A stretch of 64,000 bases of DNA from Mesorhizobium sp. B2-3-12 (GCF_006442205.1 NZ_VFVR01000002.1:620001-684000); one strand, 5' to 3'. Positions 1 to 7,828 are shown, counted from the first letter of the stretch. Made by a program: numbers and translations. The notes: generated by a model from the letters alone, not told the origin.

Positions 1-561
1 GAGCGACAGCGTCACCGGGCCGCAATCGGCCGGATCGGTCAGCACCTGCATGGCGCGGCCGAGCGCCGGGATGATCTGCTCCGGCCGGGTGATGCGGTCG
101 AAATAGCGCGACACCGGGCGGAAACAGTCGTTGACCGTCGCCGTGCCGTCGGAAAAATCCTCGGCCTGCTGCAGCACCGGATCGGGGATCCGGTTGGCGA
201 AAACGTCGCCCGGCAAAAACAGGATGGGCAACCTGTTTACATGGGCAAGGGCCGCCGCTGTCACCATGTTCAGCGCGCCCGGGCCGATAGACGAGGTCGC
301 GGCCATGAAGCGGCGGCGGAAATTGGCCTTGCCATAAGCGATCGCCGCATGCGCCATCGCCTGCTCGTTGTGGGCGCGGAAGGTCGGCAGCTCATCGCGC
401 ACCTGGTAAAGCGCCTCGCCGATGCCGGCGACATTGCCATGGCCGAAGATAGCCCAGACGCCGCCGAAGATCGGCACCTTGGCGCCGTCGATCTCGGTCA
501 TCTGGCGGGACAGGAAGCGGGTCAGCGCCTGCGCCATCGTCAGGCGGATTGTCTTGCTCAT
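1..561 (-). CDS. iolD: IolD, trihydroxycyclohexane-1,2-dione hydrolase (partial, N-terminal 187 residues)
   Basis: TPP-dependent enzyme of inositol breakdown that opens the ring of 3D-(3,5/4)-trihydroxycyclohexane-1,2-dione to 5-deoxyglucuronate. The frame stays open to base 1, so the C-terminal two thirds lie outside the window. Visible: start MSKTIRLTMAQALTRFL, the segment GVWAIFGHGNVAGIGEAL, and RAHNEQAMAHAA, where the Glu fits the TPP-activating glutamate of this fold, followed by ATSSIGPGALNMVTAAALA. The ATG at 561 is preceded by GGAGGAAAACAACC, a good ribosome binding site. It lies 37 bases behind iolC on the same strand and is almost surely co-transcribed with it, as in rhizobial iolRCDEB clusters. 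Confidence 0.93.
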   Translation of the reverse strand, partial: MSKTIRLTMAQALTRFLSRQMTEIDGAKVPIFGGVWAIFGHGNVAGIGEALYQVRDELPTFRAHNEQAMAHAAIAYGKANFRRRFMAATSSIGPGALNMVTAAALAHVNRLPILFLPGDVFANRIPDPVLQQAEDFSDGTATVNDCFRPVSRYFDRITRPEQIIPALGRAMQVLTDPADCGPVTLSL

Positions 562-598
562 GGTTGTTTTCCTCCGCAGTCCCTGTGTCGCGGCCTTC

Positions 599-2533
599 TT
601 ATGCCGCCTTGCGGCCGCGCGCGGCAAGCCACGCTTCGGTCAACTGTTCGAAGCGCGAGGCCATGTCGGCGACGGCCTCGGCATCCGACATCTTGCCGGA
701 AAGCCATTGTTCGGCGGCATGGACGAAGATGGTGCGGCCGACGGCAAAGCCCTTGACGATGGGCGCCTTGGCGGTGGCGGCAAAAGCCGCCTCCAGCTCG
801 TCCTGCGGCGCCTCCAGCCCAAGCAGGACGATGCCGCGGCACCAGGGGTCGTGCTTCAGGATCACCGCCTCGATCTTCGCCCAGGCGCCGCTCGACGCCT
901 GTGGTTCGAGTTTCCACCAGTCCGGCTTGATGCCGAGCGCGTAGAGTTCCTCCAGCGCGCGCGGGATCGTCGTGTCGTCGAGCTTGCCATGCTTGCCGGC
1001 GATGATCTCGATGAGAAGTTCCCGGCCGACCTTGCGCGCGGCCTCGAACAGCGCGCGCAGCTTCTGCTGCTGCTCTTCCTTCAAGGCCGCCGGATCGTCG
1101 GGATGGTAGAAGCACAGGCACTTGATGCAGTGATCGACCGGCCATTCAGTGAGCTGCGAGCCGATATCCTGCGAGAACTCGAACCGCAGCGGCCGCGAGC
1201 CCGGCAGTTCCACCGGCCGACCGAGCCAAGCGAAGGGATGCCTGGCGAATTCGAACATCGCTTCGCGGCCATGCTTCTCGTCGATCAGCATGCCGTAGCC
1301 ATCACGGCCGGCGGCGACCTTGGCCGCGGCCTTGACCGCCAGCACCTTGAAATCGCGGATGCGCGCCGGATCGGCGCCGGTCTTGGCCGCGACGTCCTCG
1401 AGCTGCACACGGTGGTCGCAGGCGAGCGCCATCAGCGAAGGGATGTCGCTGCGGCGAGTGGTTGCCCAATGGATGTGGTTGATCGCCTCGTCCTTGCGCA
1501 GCGCGCGATGCTTGCTGCCGTTCCTGAGGAAGAACTGCAGCTCCTCGAAGGTCGGATATTCCGGCGCGCACAAGAGCCGCGACACGGCGAAGGCGCCGCA
1601 GGCATTGGCCCAGGTCGCCGCGGTCTTGAAGCTTTCACCGCCGAGCCAGCCGCGCAGCAGGCCGGACATGAAGGCGTCGCCGGCGCCCAGGACATTGTAG
1701 ATCTCGATCGGGAACCCCTCGCCGACGATGCCGTCCTCGAGATCGTCGCTGATCGGCCCGTCATAGACGATGCAGCCCATGGCGCCGCGCTTCAGGACGA
1801 TGGTCGCCGAGGACAGGGCGCGGATCGTCTTCAACGCGCTCAGGCAGTCATCGGCGCCGGACGCGATCATGATCTCTTCCTCGGTGCCGACGATGAGATC
1901 GCAATCGGGCAGCACCGTCTTCAACTGGGCCGAGACCCGGTCCGACTTGACATAGCGCTCAAAACCTTCGGCATGACCGGCGAGACCCCACAGGTTCGGC
2001 CGGTAGTCGATGTCGAAGACAACCTTGCCGCCCCTGGCCTTCATGATACGGATCGCCTTGCGCTGGGCGGCGTCGCTGTTGGGGCGGGAAAAATGCGTGC
2101 CGGTGACGACGATGGCGCGGGCCGAGGCGATGAACGCCTCATCGATATCCTCTTCGGCCAGCGCCATGTCGGCGCAGTCGGCGCGGTAGAAGATCATCGG
2201 CGAGACGCCTTCGCTCTCGACCGAGAGCAGAACCAGCGCGGTCAGCCGCTCCTTGTCGGTCTTCAGCCCGTCGGTGTTGACGCCTTCGCGTTTCAGCTGT
2301 TCGCGGATGAAGCGGCCCATCTGCTCGTCGCCGACGCGCGTCAGCAGCGCCGAGCGCAGGCCGAGCCTTGCCGTGCCGACGGAAATGTTGGCCGGGCAGC
2401 CGCCAACCGACTTGGCGAAGGAGGTGATGTCCTCCAGCCGCGATCCGATCTGCTGGCCATAGAGGTCGACGGACGCGCGACCGATGGTGATGACATCGAG
2501 CGGCGCCTGTCTTGCGTCCACGGCTTCGCTCAT
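599..2533 (-). CDS. iolC: IolC-DUF2090 fusion: 5-dehydro-2-deoxygluconokinase with C-terminal aldolase-like domain
   Basis: Phosphorylates 5-dehydro-2-deoxygluconate (DKG) in inositol catabolism. The 644-residue protein is about twice the length of a plain IolC. Residues about 10-330 are a PfkB sugar kinase, with the N-terminal GRASVDLYGQQIG, the GGCPANISVG sugar-binding segment and the catalytic NVLGAGDAFMSGLL near residue 290. Residues about 340-640 match the DUF2090 type (ALACDHRVQLED, then a TIM-barrel-like region). The fusion is usual in rhizobia. The second domain may cleave DKG phosphate, the IolJ step, but that is inference. Start ATG at 2533 follows GGGAGGTTCCA. It lies downstream of iolR, with its own operator-bearing leader. 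Confidence 0.93.
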   Translation of the reverse strand: MSEAVDARQAPLDVITIGRASVDLYGQQIGSRLEDITSFAKSVGGCPANISVGTARLGLRSALLTRVGDEQMGRFIREQLKREGVNTDGLKTDKERLTALVLLSVESEGVSPMIFYRADCADMALAEEDIDEAFIASARAIVVTGTHFSRPNSDAAQRKAIRIMKARGGKVVFDIDYRPNLWGLAGHAEGFERYVKSDRVSAQLKTVLPDCDLIVGTEEEIMIASGADDCLSALKTIRALSSATIVLKRGAMGCIVYDGPISDDLEDGIVGEGFPIEIYNVLGAGDAFMSGLLRGWLGGESFKTAATWANACGAFAVSRLLCAPEYPTFEELQFFLRNGSKHRALRKDEAINHIHWATTRRSDIPSLMALACDHRVQLEDVAAKTGADPARIRDFKVLAVKAAAKVAAGRDGYGMLIDEKHGREAMFEFARHPFAWLGRPVELPGSRPLRFEFSQDIGSQLTEWPVDHCIKCLCFYHPDDPAALKEEQQQKLRALFEAARKVGRELLIEIIAGKHGKLDDTTIPRALEELYALGIKPDWWKLEPQASSGAWAKIEAVILKHDPWCRGIVLLGLEAPQDELEAAFAATAKAPIVKGFAVGRTIFVHAAEQWLSGKMSDAEAVADMASRFEQLTEAWLAARGRKAA

Positions 2534-2622
2534 TGGAACCTCCCGTCGGTCTTGTCGTCATGGACAACATTGTTGGGTAACACGCGCGAGCGGCAGCGTG
2601 GCGCCGGGAATATGAAATAATA

Positions 2623-2657
2623 ATTCCAATCCATAGTCAATATGGAATGAGCGTTCC
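2623..2657. promoter_or_regulatory. Candidate IolR operator upstream of iolC
   Basis: GGAATGAGCGTTCC at 2644-2657 matches exactly the GGAA-N6-TTCC palindrome reported for IolR of Sinorhizobium meliloti. It overlaps a second inverted repeat, ATTCCA (2623-2628) and TGGAAT (2643-2648). The site lies about 110 bases before the iolC start and just after the iolR stop, so IolR probably represses iolCD here. Binding is inferred from the match. Confidence 0.7.
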
Positions 2658-2688
2658 CTTGGCTAAAATCGCCTTTTTGGATGTCAGC

Positions 2689-3534
2689 TCAGGCCTTGCG
2701 CTTGCGGCCCACGTCGCGCCGCTTCTCGCCGACGCCGACCGTCAGCGCCATGGCCAGCGCCATTGTCGCCGACAGCGAGCGGAAACCGGCGAAATCCGCC
2801 TCGGCAACCTCGAACCAGACCCTGGCGAACTGGGCCAGCGGCGAGAATGAGCTGTCGGTGATGGCAACGATCGGCACGCCCTGCTCGGAAATGGCGCGCG
2901 CCTCCTCGATGGTGGCCGGCGCGTAGGGCGAGAAGCTGATGGCGATGACGGCGTCCGCCGGCGTGGCGAAGCCGACCATCTCGGCATTCAGTCCGGCGGC
3001 CGATTCGATCAACTGGTTGCGGATCTTCAGCTTGCCCAGCGCGTAGGCGATATAGCTCGCCACCGGATAGGAGCGCCGCTTGGCCAGGACATAGATGGTC
3101 TGCGCCTTCGCCAGCAGCGAAATCGCCTCTTCCAGATGCGCGTCGTCCAGCGTGCGGGAAATGTCGTTGAGCGAGGTGCTGGCGGCGGCGATGAACCCGT
3201 CGAAGATCGCCCGGTGGCCGGCGCCGCCCTCGGCCTTCGCGCGCAGCGCCTGCAGCCGCTCGTCATAGGAAGAGTTGCGCTCGCGCAACCGCTCGCGGAA
3301 TACCTGCTGCAGGCTGGTGAAGCCGTCGAAACCGAGTTGCTGGGCGAAGCGGATCAGGGTCGAGGGCTGCACGCCGGCCGAAGCGGCGATGCTGGCGGCG
3401 GTGCCGAAAGCGATATCGTCGGGATTGTCGAGCGCATAGGCGGCAATCTGGGCGATGCGCTTGGGCAGGCTCTCACGCCGGTCCAGGATCGTGGCGCGCA
3501 GCGTCTCGAAGTCGCGAGGTACCTGTTCGTCCAT
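2689..3534 (-). CDS. iolR: IolR, RpiR-family repressor of inositol genes
   Basis: Transcription regulator of 281 residues with an N-terminal RpiR helix-turn-helix (about 1-80: ILDRRESLPKRIAQIAAYAL, then GTAASIAASAGVQPSTLIRF) and a C-terminal SIS sugar-phosphate-binding domain (about 125-265, with ISFSPYAPATIEEA and VPIVAITDS). In S. meliloti the homolog is relieved by an inositol-pathway sugar phosphate. I chose ATG 3534 (MDEQVPRDFE) because GGCGGAGAACG precedes it; an upstream ATG at 3621 in the same frame would overlap an operator-like repeat and add 29 residues of poor quality. It is transcribed toward iolCD and divergent from the IolY-like gene at 3686. Confidence 0.9.
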   Translation of the reverse strand: MDEQVPRDFETLRATILDRRESLPKRIAQIAAYALDNPDDIAFGTAASIAASAGVQPSTLIRFAQQLGFDGFTSLQQVFRERLRERNSSYDERLQALRAKAEGGAGHRAIFDGFIAAASTSLNDISRTLDDAHLEEAISLLAKAQTIYVLAKRRSYPVASYIAYALGKLKIRNQLIESAAGLNAEMVGFATPADAVIAISFSPYAPATIEEARAISEQGVPIVAITDSSFSPLAQFARVWFEVAEADFAGFRSLSATMALAMALTVGVGEKRRDVGRKRKA

Positions 3535-3621
3535 CGTTCTCCGCCCAAGCCTGTCTGGAGGCCCTCTGTGCCCCATCATAGCGGGCCTGCGCAAGAACGC
3601 CATAAAAAATGAGACAGACAT

Positions 3622-3642
3622 TCCATTCCAGAGAAAAATGGA
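3622..3642. promoter_or_regulatory. Inverted repeat in the iolR / IolY-like divergent promoter region
   Basis: TCCATT (3622-3627) and AATGGA (3637-3642) are perfect 6-base arms around a 9-base spacer. The site sits between the start codons of the divergent iolR and 3686 genes, the expected place for an autoregulatory operator. It shares the ATTCCA word with the iolC upstream repeat but does not fit GGAA-N6-TTCC exactly. Confidence 0.45.
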
Positions 3643-3685
3643 CTAATTCATCCACGCAGTATCTACGGCAGCGGAGGAACGAAAA

Positions 3686-4795
3686 ATGGTCGGCGTCGGT
3701 CTTATCGGCACGGGCTTCATGGGCAAATGCCACGCCATCGCGTGGAGCGCCGTCGGGGCCGTCTTCCCCGACGCGACCAAGCCACGGCTCGTCCATCTGG
3801 GCGAGGTCAACGAGGACCTTGCCAGGCGCAAGGCCGGCGAGTTCGGCTTCGCCAAGGCGTCGGGCGACTGGCGTGCCGTGGTCAACGATCCCGAAGTCGA
3901 CGTCGTCTCGCTGACGACGCCCAACCAGTTTCATCCCGAAATGGCGATCGCCGTCCTCGAGGCTGGCAAGCATCTGTGGTGCGAAAAGCCGATGGCGCCG
4001 AGCTTCGCCGAGGCCGAGGCAATGGCGGCCGCGGCCAAGACTTCAGGCAAGATCGCGGCGCTCGGCTACAATTACATCCAGAGCCCGGCCATACGTCACA
4101 TCGGCGCGCTGCTCGACGAGAAGATCATCGGCGAGGTCAACCATCTGCGCATCGAGATGGACGAGGACTTCATGGCCGACCCCGAGGCGCTGTTCTTCTG
4201 GAAACACGAGGCGTCTTCCGGCTATGGCGCGCTCGACGATTTCGCCGTGCATCCGCTGTCGCTGGTCTCAGCACTGTTCGGCCGCGTCGCCAGCGTCATC
4301 TGCGACATGGCCAAGCCCTATGCCGACCGCAAGCTGGCGTCAGGCGGGCGCCGCGCGGTCGAGACCTACGATATCGCCAGCGTGCTGATGCACCTGGAAA
4401 ACGGCATTGCCGGCACGCTGCTGGTCAACCGCTCGGCCTGGGGCCGCAAGGGCCGCATCGCCATCCAGATCTTCGGCTCCAAGGGCTCGATCCTGTTCGA
4501 CCAGGAGCGGATGAACGAATTCCAGCTCTACCTCACTTCGGACCGGCCGACCGAACAGGGCTATCGCACCATCCTGGTGGCGCCGCAGCACAAGCCCTAT
4601 GACCTTTTCGTGCCGGCGCCCGGCCACAGCCTCGGCTTCAACGATCTCAAGATCATCGAATGCCACGAATTGCTGACGCGGCTGGCCGGCAAGCCGGCCC
4701 GGCTCATCGAGTTCGCCGAAGGGCTGGAGATCGAGCGCACCGTGCACGCCATGGCACGTTCGTATGCGGAGAAGCGCTGGGTGGATGTAAGGTAA
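3686..4795 (+). CDS. Gfo/Idh/MocA-family dehydrogenase, IolY-like
   Basis: NAD(P)-dependent sugar or cyclitol dehydrogenase of 369 residues. The N-terminal Rossmann fold opens with VGVGLIGTGFMGKCHAIAW (GxGxxG). CEKPMAPSFAEAEA near residue 95 carries the EKP lysine of the family, and GALDDFAVHPL near 180-190 holds the catalytic Asp/His region. GGAGG at 3673-3677 fits the ATG at 3686. It is divergent from iolR across an operator-like repeat. In S. meliloti an oxidoreductase gene, iolY, heads the iolRCDEB operon, so this is probably the IolY counterpart acting on scyllo- or another inositol isomer. The exact substrate cannot be read from sequence; an inosose or inosamine activity as in MocA is the alternative. 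Confidence 0.8.
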   Translation: MVGVGLIGTGFMGKCHAIAWSAVGAVFPDATKPRLVHLGEVNEDLARRKAGEFGFAKASGDWRAVVNDPEVDVVSLTTPNQFHPEMAIAVLEAGKHLWCEKPMAPSFAEAEAMAAAAKTSGKIAALGYNYIQSPAIRHIGALLDEKIIGEVNHLRIEMDEDFMADPEALFFWKHEASSGYGALDDFAVHPLSLVSALFGRVASVICDMAKPYADRKLASGGRRAVETYDIASVLMHLENGIAGTLLVNRSAWGRKGRIAIQIFGSKGSILFDQERMNEFQLYLTSDRPTEQGYRTILVAPQHKPYDLFVPAPGHSLGFNDLKIIECHELLTRLAGKPARLIEFAEGLEIERTVHAMARSYAEKRWVDVR

Positions 4796-4860
4796 CGAGC
4801 GCGCTGTTGCCAATCCAGGCTTCCACCCATCAGATGTCGGCGGGAAGATCTGTTAATGGT

Positions 4861-5040
4861 GGCGCTGCCCCTCATCTGCCTGCCGGCATCTTCTCCCCGT
4901 ATAGCGACGGGGAGAAGGGCGATGTCGGTCTTGGCGCCCGTTCTGCGACGCAGCCGATTGGCGAATCCCCGGCGAAGGCGCTTTTTCTCCCCGTCACTAT
5001 ACGAGGAGAAATGCCCGGCAGGGCAATGAGGGGCGGCGCC
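4861..5040. repeat. Rhizobial intergenic palindromic repeat, copy 1 (two inverted units)
   Basis: Left end GGCGCTGCCCCTCAT and right end ATGAGGGGCGGCGCC are inverted with one mismatch. Each unit carries its own hairpin, TCTCCCCGT...ACGGGGAGA on the left and TTCTCCCCGTCACTATACGA on the right, plus a GCCGGCA or GCCCGGCAGGGC block. Related copies lie at 7897, 8010 and 56571. The structure resembles RIME-type intergenic mosaic elements of rhizobia. It separates the convergent genes ending at 4795 and 5070. Confidence 0.8.
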
Positions 5041-5069
5041 GGCCTGTCTCCGTAATAGCCAGCCCTTCC

Positions 5070-5768
5070 TCAACCACCGGCAGCCGCGTTCGTTTCCCAT
5101 CCATGGACCCACACCGTCCGCAACCTATCGCCTTCGCCCTTGAAGTTTAACCCGGTCGGCTGGCAGTCCTCGATGCGGTCGCTGCGGAAATTGCGGATCG
5201 CCTGGCGCAGCTCGCACCAGGCAACGATGTTGGCGGTTTCGGCGTAGTAGATCAGCGCGATCGGGCGGATGAGCCGCTCGGAGGCGCGGCCTGCTTCGTC
5301 GCGATAGGATAGGTCGAGCTTTTCCTCGTCGCGGATGGCGCGGCGCACCAGCGCCAGGTCGATCGTGCCGGCGGCGGGCGCGGCAAAGCCCCAGGCGTGG
5401 AGCGCATTGGCGTCGAGCGTCCGGCGCAAGGGCGGCGGCACGGCGCCGGCGATCTTGGCGCCGACGCGCTTGGCCGCCTGCTTGAGCTCGTCGTCGCCGG
5501 TGCGTTCCAGCAGCGCCAGCGACAGCACGATCGCCTCCATCTCCTCGATCGAGAACATCAGCGGCGGCAGGTCGAAGCCGGGGCGCAGGATATAGCCTAT
5601 GCCGCGGCCGCCCTCGATCGGGACACGCATGGCCTGAAGGGCGGCGATGTCGCGGTAGATCGAGCGGACCGTCACCTCCAACTGCCCGGCAATCATGGCC
5701 GCCGTCACCGGCTGCCTGGCCAGCCGCAGGATCTGGATGATCTCGAAGAGACGCGAGGCCTTACGCAT
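5070..5768 (-). CDS. YafY-type HTH/WYL-domain transcription regulator
   Basis: Regulator of 232 residues. An HTH_11 domain occupies about residues 1-60 (MRKASRLFEIIQILRLARQ, then TVRSIYRDIAALQAMRVPIE), and a WYL domain lies at about 125-200 (LDLSYRDEAGRASERLIRP, IALIYYAETANIVAWCELR). I chose ATG 5768 because the family begins MRKA; the frame also has a GTG three codons earlier. It is divergent from the LysE-type exporter at 5897, and a perfect 8-base-arm palindrome sits between them, so it most likely controls itself and that exporter. The effector is unknown. Confidence 0.85.
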   Translation of the reverse strand: MRKASRLFEIIQILRLARQPVTAAMIAGQLEVTVRSIYRDIAALQAMRVPIEGGRGIGYILRPGFDLPPLMFSIEEMEAIVLSLALLERTGDDELKQAAKRVGAKIAGAVPPPLRRTLDANALHAWGFAAPAAGTIDLALVRRAIRDEEKLDLSYRDEAGRASERLIRPIALIYYAETANIVAWCELRQAIRNFRSDRIEDCQPTGLNFKGEGDRLRTVWVHGWETNAAAGG

Positions 5769-5789
5769 TTTTCCCACCAGCTGCGATCA

Positions 5790-5813
5790 CAACTGACACA
5801 TCATCGTCAGTTG
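5790..5813. promoter_or_regulatory. Perfect operator-like palindrome between WYL regulator and LysE exporter
   Basis: CAACTGAC (5790-5797) and GTCAGTTG (5806-5813) are perfect 8-base arms with an 8-base spacer, centred about 35 bases before the regulator start. A third half-site, CAACTGAC at 5889-5896, directly abuts the exporter ATG at 5897. Binding by the WYL regulator is inferred from position. Confidence 0.65.
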
Positions 5814-5896
5814 GCTCGATCTATAGCAGCGCCCATCGGCTTGAAAATCAACAAATTCCTTGGCGGCACGCCAGCAGGAGGCGACAGGCAACTGAC

Positions 5897-6532
5897 ATGA
5901 GCTACGCGGAAAATCTCTGGCTTTTCTTTCTTCTCCTGTTCGGCATCATCGCCGTTCCGGGCATGGACATGCTGTTCGTGCTTGCCAATGCGCTGACCGG
6001 CGGACGCGACAGGGGCCTGGCCGCGACCGGCGGCATCATGGTCGGCGGCATGGTGCACACGCTGAACGGCGCTGTCGGTGTCGGCCTGCTCATGCATTTC
6101 GTGCCGATCCTGTTCAAGCCGCTGCTGATCGTCGGCGCCGCCTATATGGCCTATATCGGCATCACGCTGATGCGCAGCTCCATCACCGTCGGTCATGAAG
6201 GGCCCGCCGGCAGCCGTTCGGCATGGAAGGCGTTTCGCCAGGGTTTCGTGACCTGCCTGATCAATCCGAAGGCCTATCTCTTCGTGCTGGCCGTCTACCC
6301 GCAGTTCCTGAAACCGCACTACGGTCCGATCTGGATGCAGGCGACGATCATGGGCCTGCTGACCGTGCTGACGCAAGCCGCGATCTATGGCGGGCTGGCC
6401 ATTTCAGCCGGCCGCAGCCGCAGCCTTCTGATCGCCAATCCGCGGGCGACCGCTCTTGCCGGCCGCGCGGCCGGGCTGCTGCTGTTCGTGGTCTCGGTCT
6501 TCACCGCATGGGAGGGGCTGAGGGCGGCGTAA
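5897..6532 (+). CDS. LysE/RhtB-family amino acid exporter
   Basis: Inner-membrane efflux protein of 211 residues, the usual length for the family, with about six hydrophobic segments. The N-terminal part shows the LysE-like segments IIAVPGMDMLFVLANALTGG and GLAATGGIMVGGMVHTLNG; INPKAYLFVLAVYPQF near residue 130 is the conserved loop with the Asn-Pro-Lys motif. AGGAGG at 5876-5881 is 15 bases from the ATG, a long spacing, and a regulator half-site lies in between. Substrate unknown; homologs export basic amino acids, homoserine or threonine. It is divergent from and probably controlled by the WYL regulator. Confidence 0.88.
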   Translation: MSYAENLWLFFLLLFGIIAVPGMDMLFVLANALTGGRDRGLAATGGIMVGGMVHTLNGAVGVGLLMHFVPILFKPLLIVGAAYMAYIGITLMRSSITVGHEGPAGSRSAWKAFRQGFVTCLINPKAYLFVLAVYPQFLKPHYGPIWMQATIMGLLTVLTQAAIYGGLAISAGRSRSLLIANPRATALAGRAAGLLLFVVSVFTAWEGLRAA

Positions 6533-6569
6533 TCCCAATCAGCACCGCCCTTCCCGCATCGCCATAATA

Positions 6570-7661
6570 TCAGGCGGCGCCCTGACGGCTGTCCAGCATG
6601 GCGCGCCGCGCCGAGCGGCGCCATTCGACGGCACCGGCAAGGCCATGCAGCACCGTTTCGGTGGTCGCCCAGTCGATGCAGCCATCGGTGATGCTCTGGC
6701 CGTAGGTGAGCGGCTTGCCGGGCACGACATCCTGCCGGCCGGCGACGAGATTGCTTTCGATCATGACGCCGATGATGCGCTCGTCGCCCGCCGCCACCTG
6801 GCTCGCCACGTCCGCCGCCACTTTGGGCTGGTTTTCCGGCTTCTTGGCCGAGTTGGCATGGCTGACGTCGATCATCAGGCGCGGCATGATGCCGATGCGG
6901 GCGAGTTCCACCGAAGCAGCCTCGACGCTTGCCGCGTCATAGTTCGGCTGAACACCACCGCGCAGGATGACATGGCAATCCTCGTTTCCGGTCGTCGCCG
7001 CGATCGCGCTGCGTCCGCCCTTGGTCACCGCCATGAAATGGTGCGGCTGGGCGGCCGACTTCACCGCCTCGCCGGCGATCCTGAGATTGCCGTCGGTGCC
7101 GTTCTTGAAGCCGACCGGGCAAGACAGGCCCGAGGCCAGTTCGCGATGGATCTGGCTCTCGGTCGTGCGCGCGCCGATGGCGCCCCAGGCGACGAGGTCG
7201 GCAATGTATTGCGGCGTCGTCATGTCGAGGAATTCGGTCGCCGCCGGCAGGCCGAGATTGTTGACGGCGGAAAGCACATTGCGCGCCATCCTGAGCCCCT
7301 TGTCGATGTTGAAGCTGCCGTCGAGGTCGGGATCGTTGATCAGGCCTTTCCAGCCGACCGTCGTGCGCGGCTTCTCGAAATAGACCCGCATGACGATCTC
7401 GAGCCGGTCGGACAGGGCCTCGCGCAGCGCCGCCAGACGGCTGGCATAGTCAACGGCCGCGACCGGATCGTGGATGGAACAAGGGCCGACGATGACAACA
7501 AGTCGATCGTCGGCCCCCGTCAGGATGGAATGGATGGCGTTGCGCGAGGCGGCAACGGTGCGCGTCGCCGTGAGTGAGCGCGGTATCTCGCGCATCACCT
7601 CTTCCGGCGTGCTCAGCAGTCTGAGTTCCTTGACCCGAAGGTCGTCTGTGGTGGTCAACAC
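6570..7661 (-). CDS. aroG: DAHP synthase, class I (3-deoxy-7-phosphoheptulonate synthase)
   Basis: First enzyme of the shikimate pathway, joining phosphoenolpyruvate and erythrose 4-phosphate in the cytosol. The 363-residue protein is of E. coli AroF/G/H type: VVIVGPCSIHDPVAAVDYA near 55-75 (PEP site), MRVYFEKPRTTVGWKGLIND near 95-115, GARTTESQIHRELASGLSCP, and IDVSHANSAKK near 265 (metal site). The start is GTG at 7661 with AGGAG ten bases upstream. Upstream on the same strand are a short aromatic-rich leader peptide and an intrinsic terminator, so transcription is probably attenuated by charged aromatic tRNAs rather than only by enzyme feedback. Confidence 0.95.
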   Translation of the reverse strand: MLTTTDDLRVKELRLLSTPEEVMREIPRSLTATRTVAASRNAIHSILTGADDRLVVIVGPCSIHDPVAAVDYASRLAALREALSDRLEIVMRVYFEKPRTTVGWKGLINDPDLDGSFNIDKGLRMARNVLSAVNNLGLPAATEFLDMTTPQYIADLVAWGAIGARTTESQIHRELASGLSCPVGFKNGTDGNLRIAGEAVKSAAQPHHFMAVTKGGRSAIAATTGNEDCHVILRGGVQPNYDAASVEAASVELARIGIMPRLMIDVSHANSAKKPENQPKVAADVASQVAAGDERIIGVMIESNLVAGRQDVVPGKPLTYGQSITDGCIDWATTETVLHGLAGAVEWRRSARRAMLDSRQGAA

Positions 7662-7705
7662 GGCTTTCTGCTCCTGTTTGGGAACCTGCCGGCTGAAACA
7701 AAAAA

Positions 7706-7723
7706 GCCGCCAGGTCTGGCGGC
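7706..7723 (-). terminator. Intrinsic terminator in the aroG leader (attenuator, arms 3:4)
   Basis: On the minus strand GCCGCCAG pairs with CTGGCGGC across a two-base centre and is followed at once by a run of six T (TTTTTTG). It lies about 45 bases before the aroG start, inside the leader. Its 5' arm (7716-7723) can instead pair with an identical CTGGCGGC word at 7770-7777 within the leader peptide frame, giving an antiterminator. Confidence 0.85.
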
Positions 7724-7747
7724 TTGTCGGACTGTTTGCTGCAATCT

Positions 7748-7828
7748 TCAGATCGAGCGCAATCCTCCCGCCGCCAGCGAGCTGCTAAAGTACCAATAGG
7801 TGGCGGTCAGGTGGATCATGCCGCTCAT
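7748..7828 (-). CDS. aroG leader peptide with Tyr-Trp-Tyr-Phe control codons
   Basis: Short frame of 26 codons (MSGMIHLTATYWYFSSSLAA, then GGLRSI, stop), or 23 if the second ATG at 7819 is used. Four consecutive aromatic codons, TAT TGG TAC TTT, lie at 7787-7798 and are followed by the words that form the alternative hairpins. Word 1, GACCGCCA, is at 7801-7808; word 2, CTGGCGGC, at 7770-7777; words 3 and 4 make the terminator at 7706-7723. This is the arrangement of ribosome-mediated attenuation: stalling at aromatic codons would cover word 1 and free word 2 to break the terminator. The ribosome binding site is weak, and the frame is open further upstream. Confidence 0.75.
   Translation of the reverse strand: MSGMIHLTATYWYFSSSLAAGGLRSI

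Noticed and set aside
422..2620. A 732-codon open frame on the plus strand opposite iolC
   Set aside because: It is the antisense shadow of iolC-DUF2090 in GC-rich DNA; it has no domain, no ribosome binding site and low-complexity composition.
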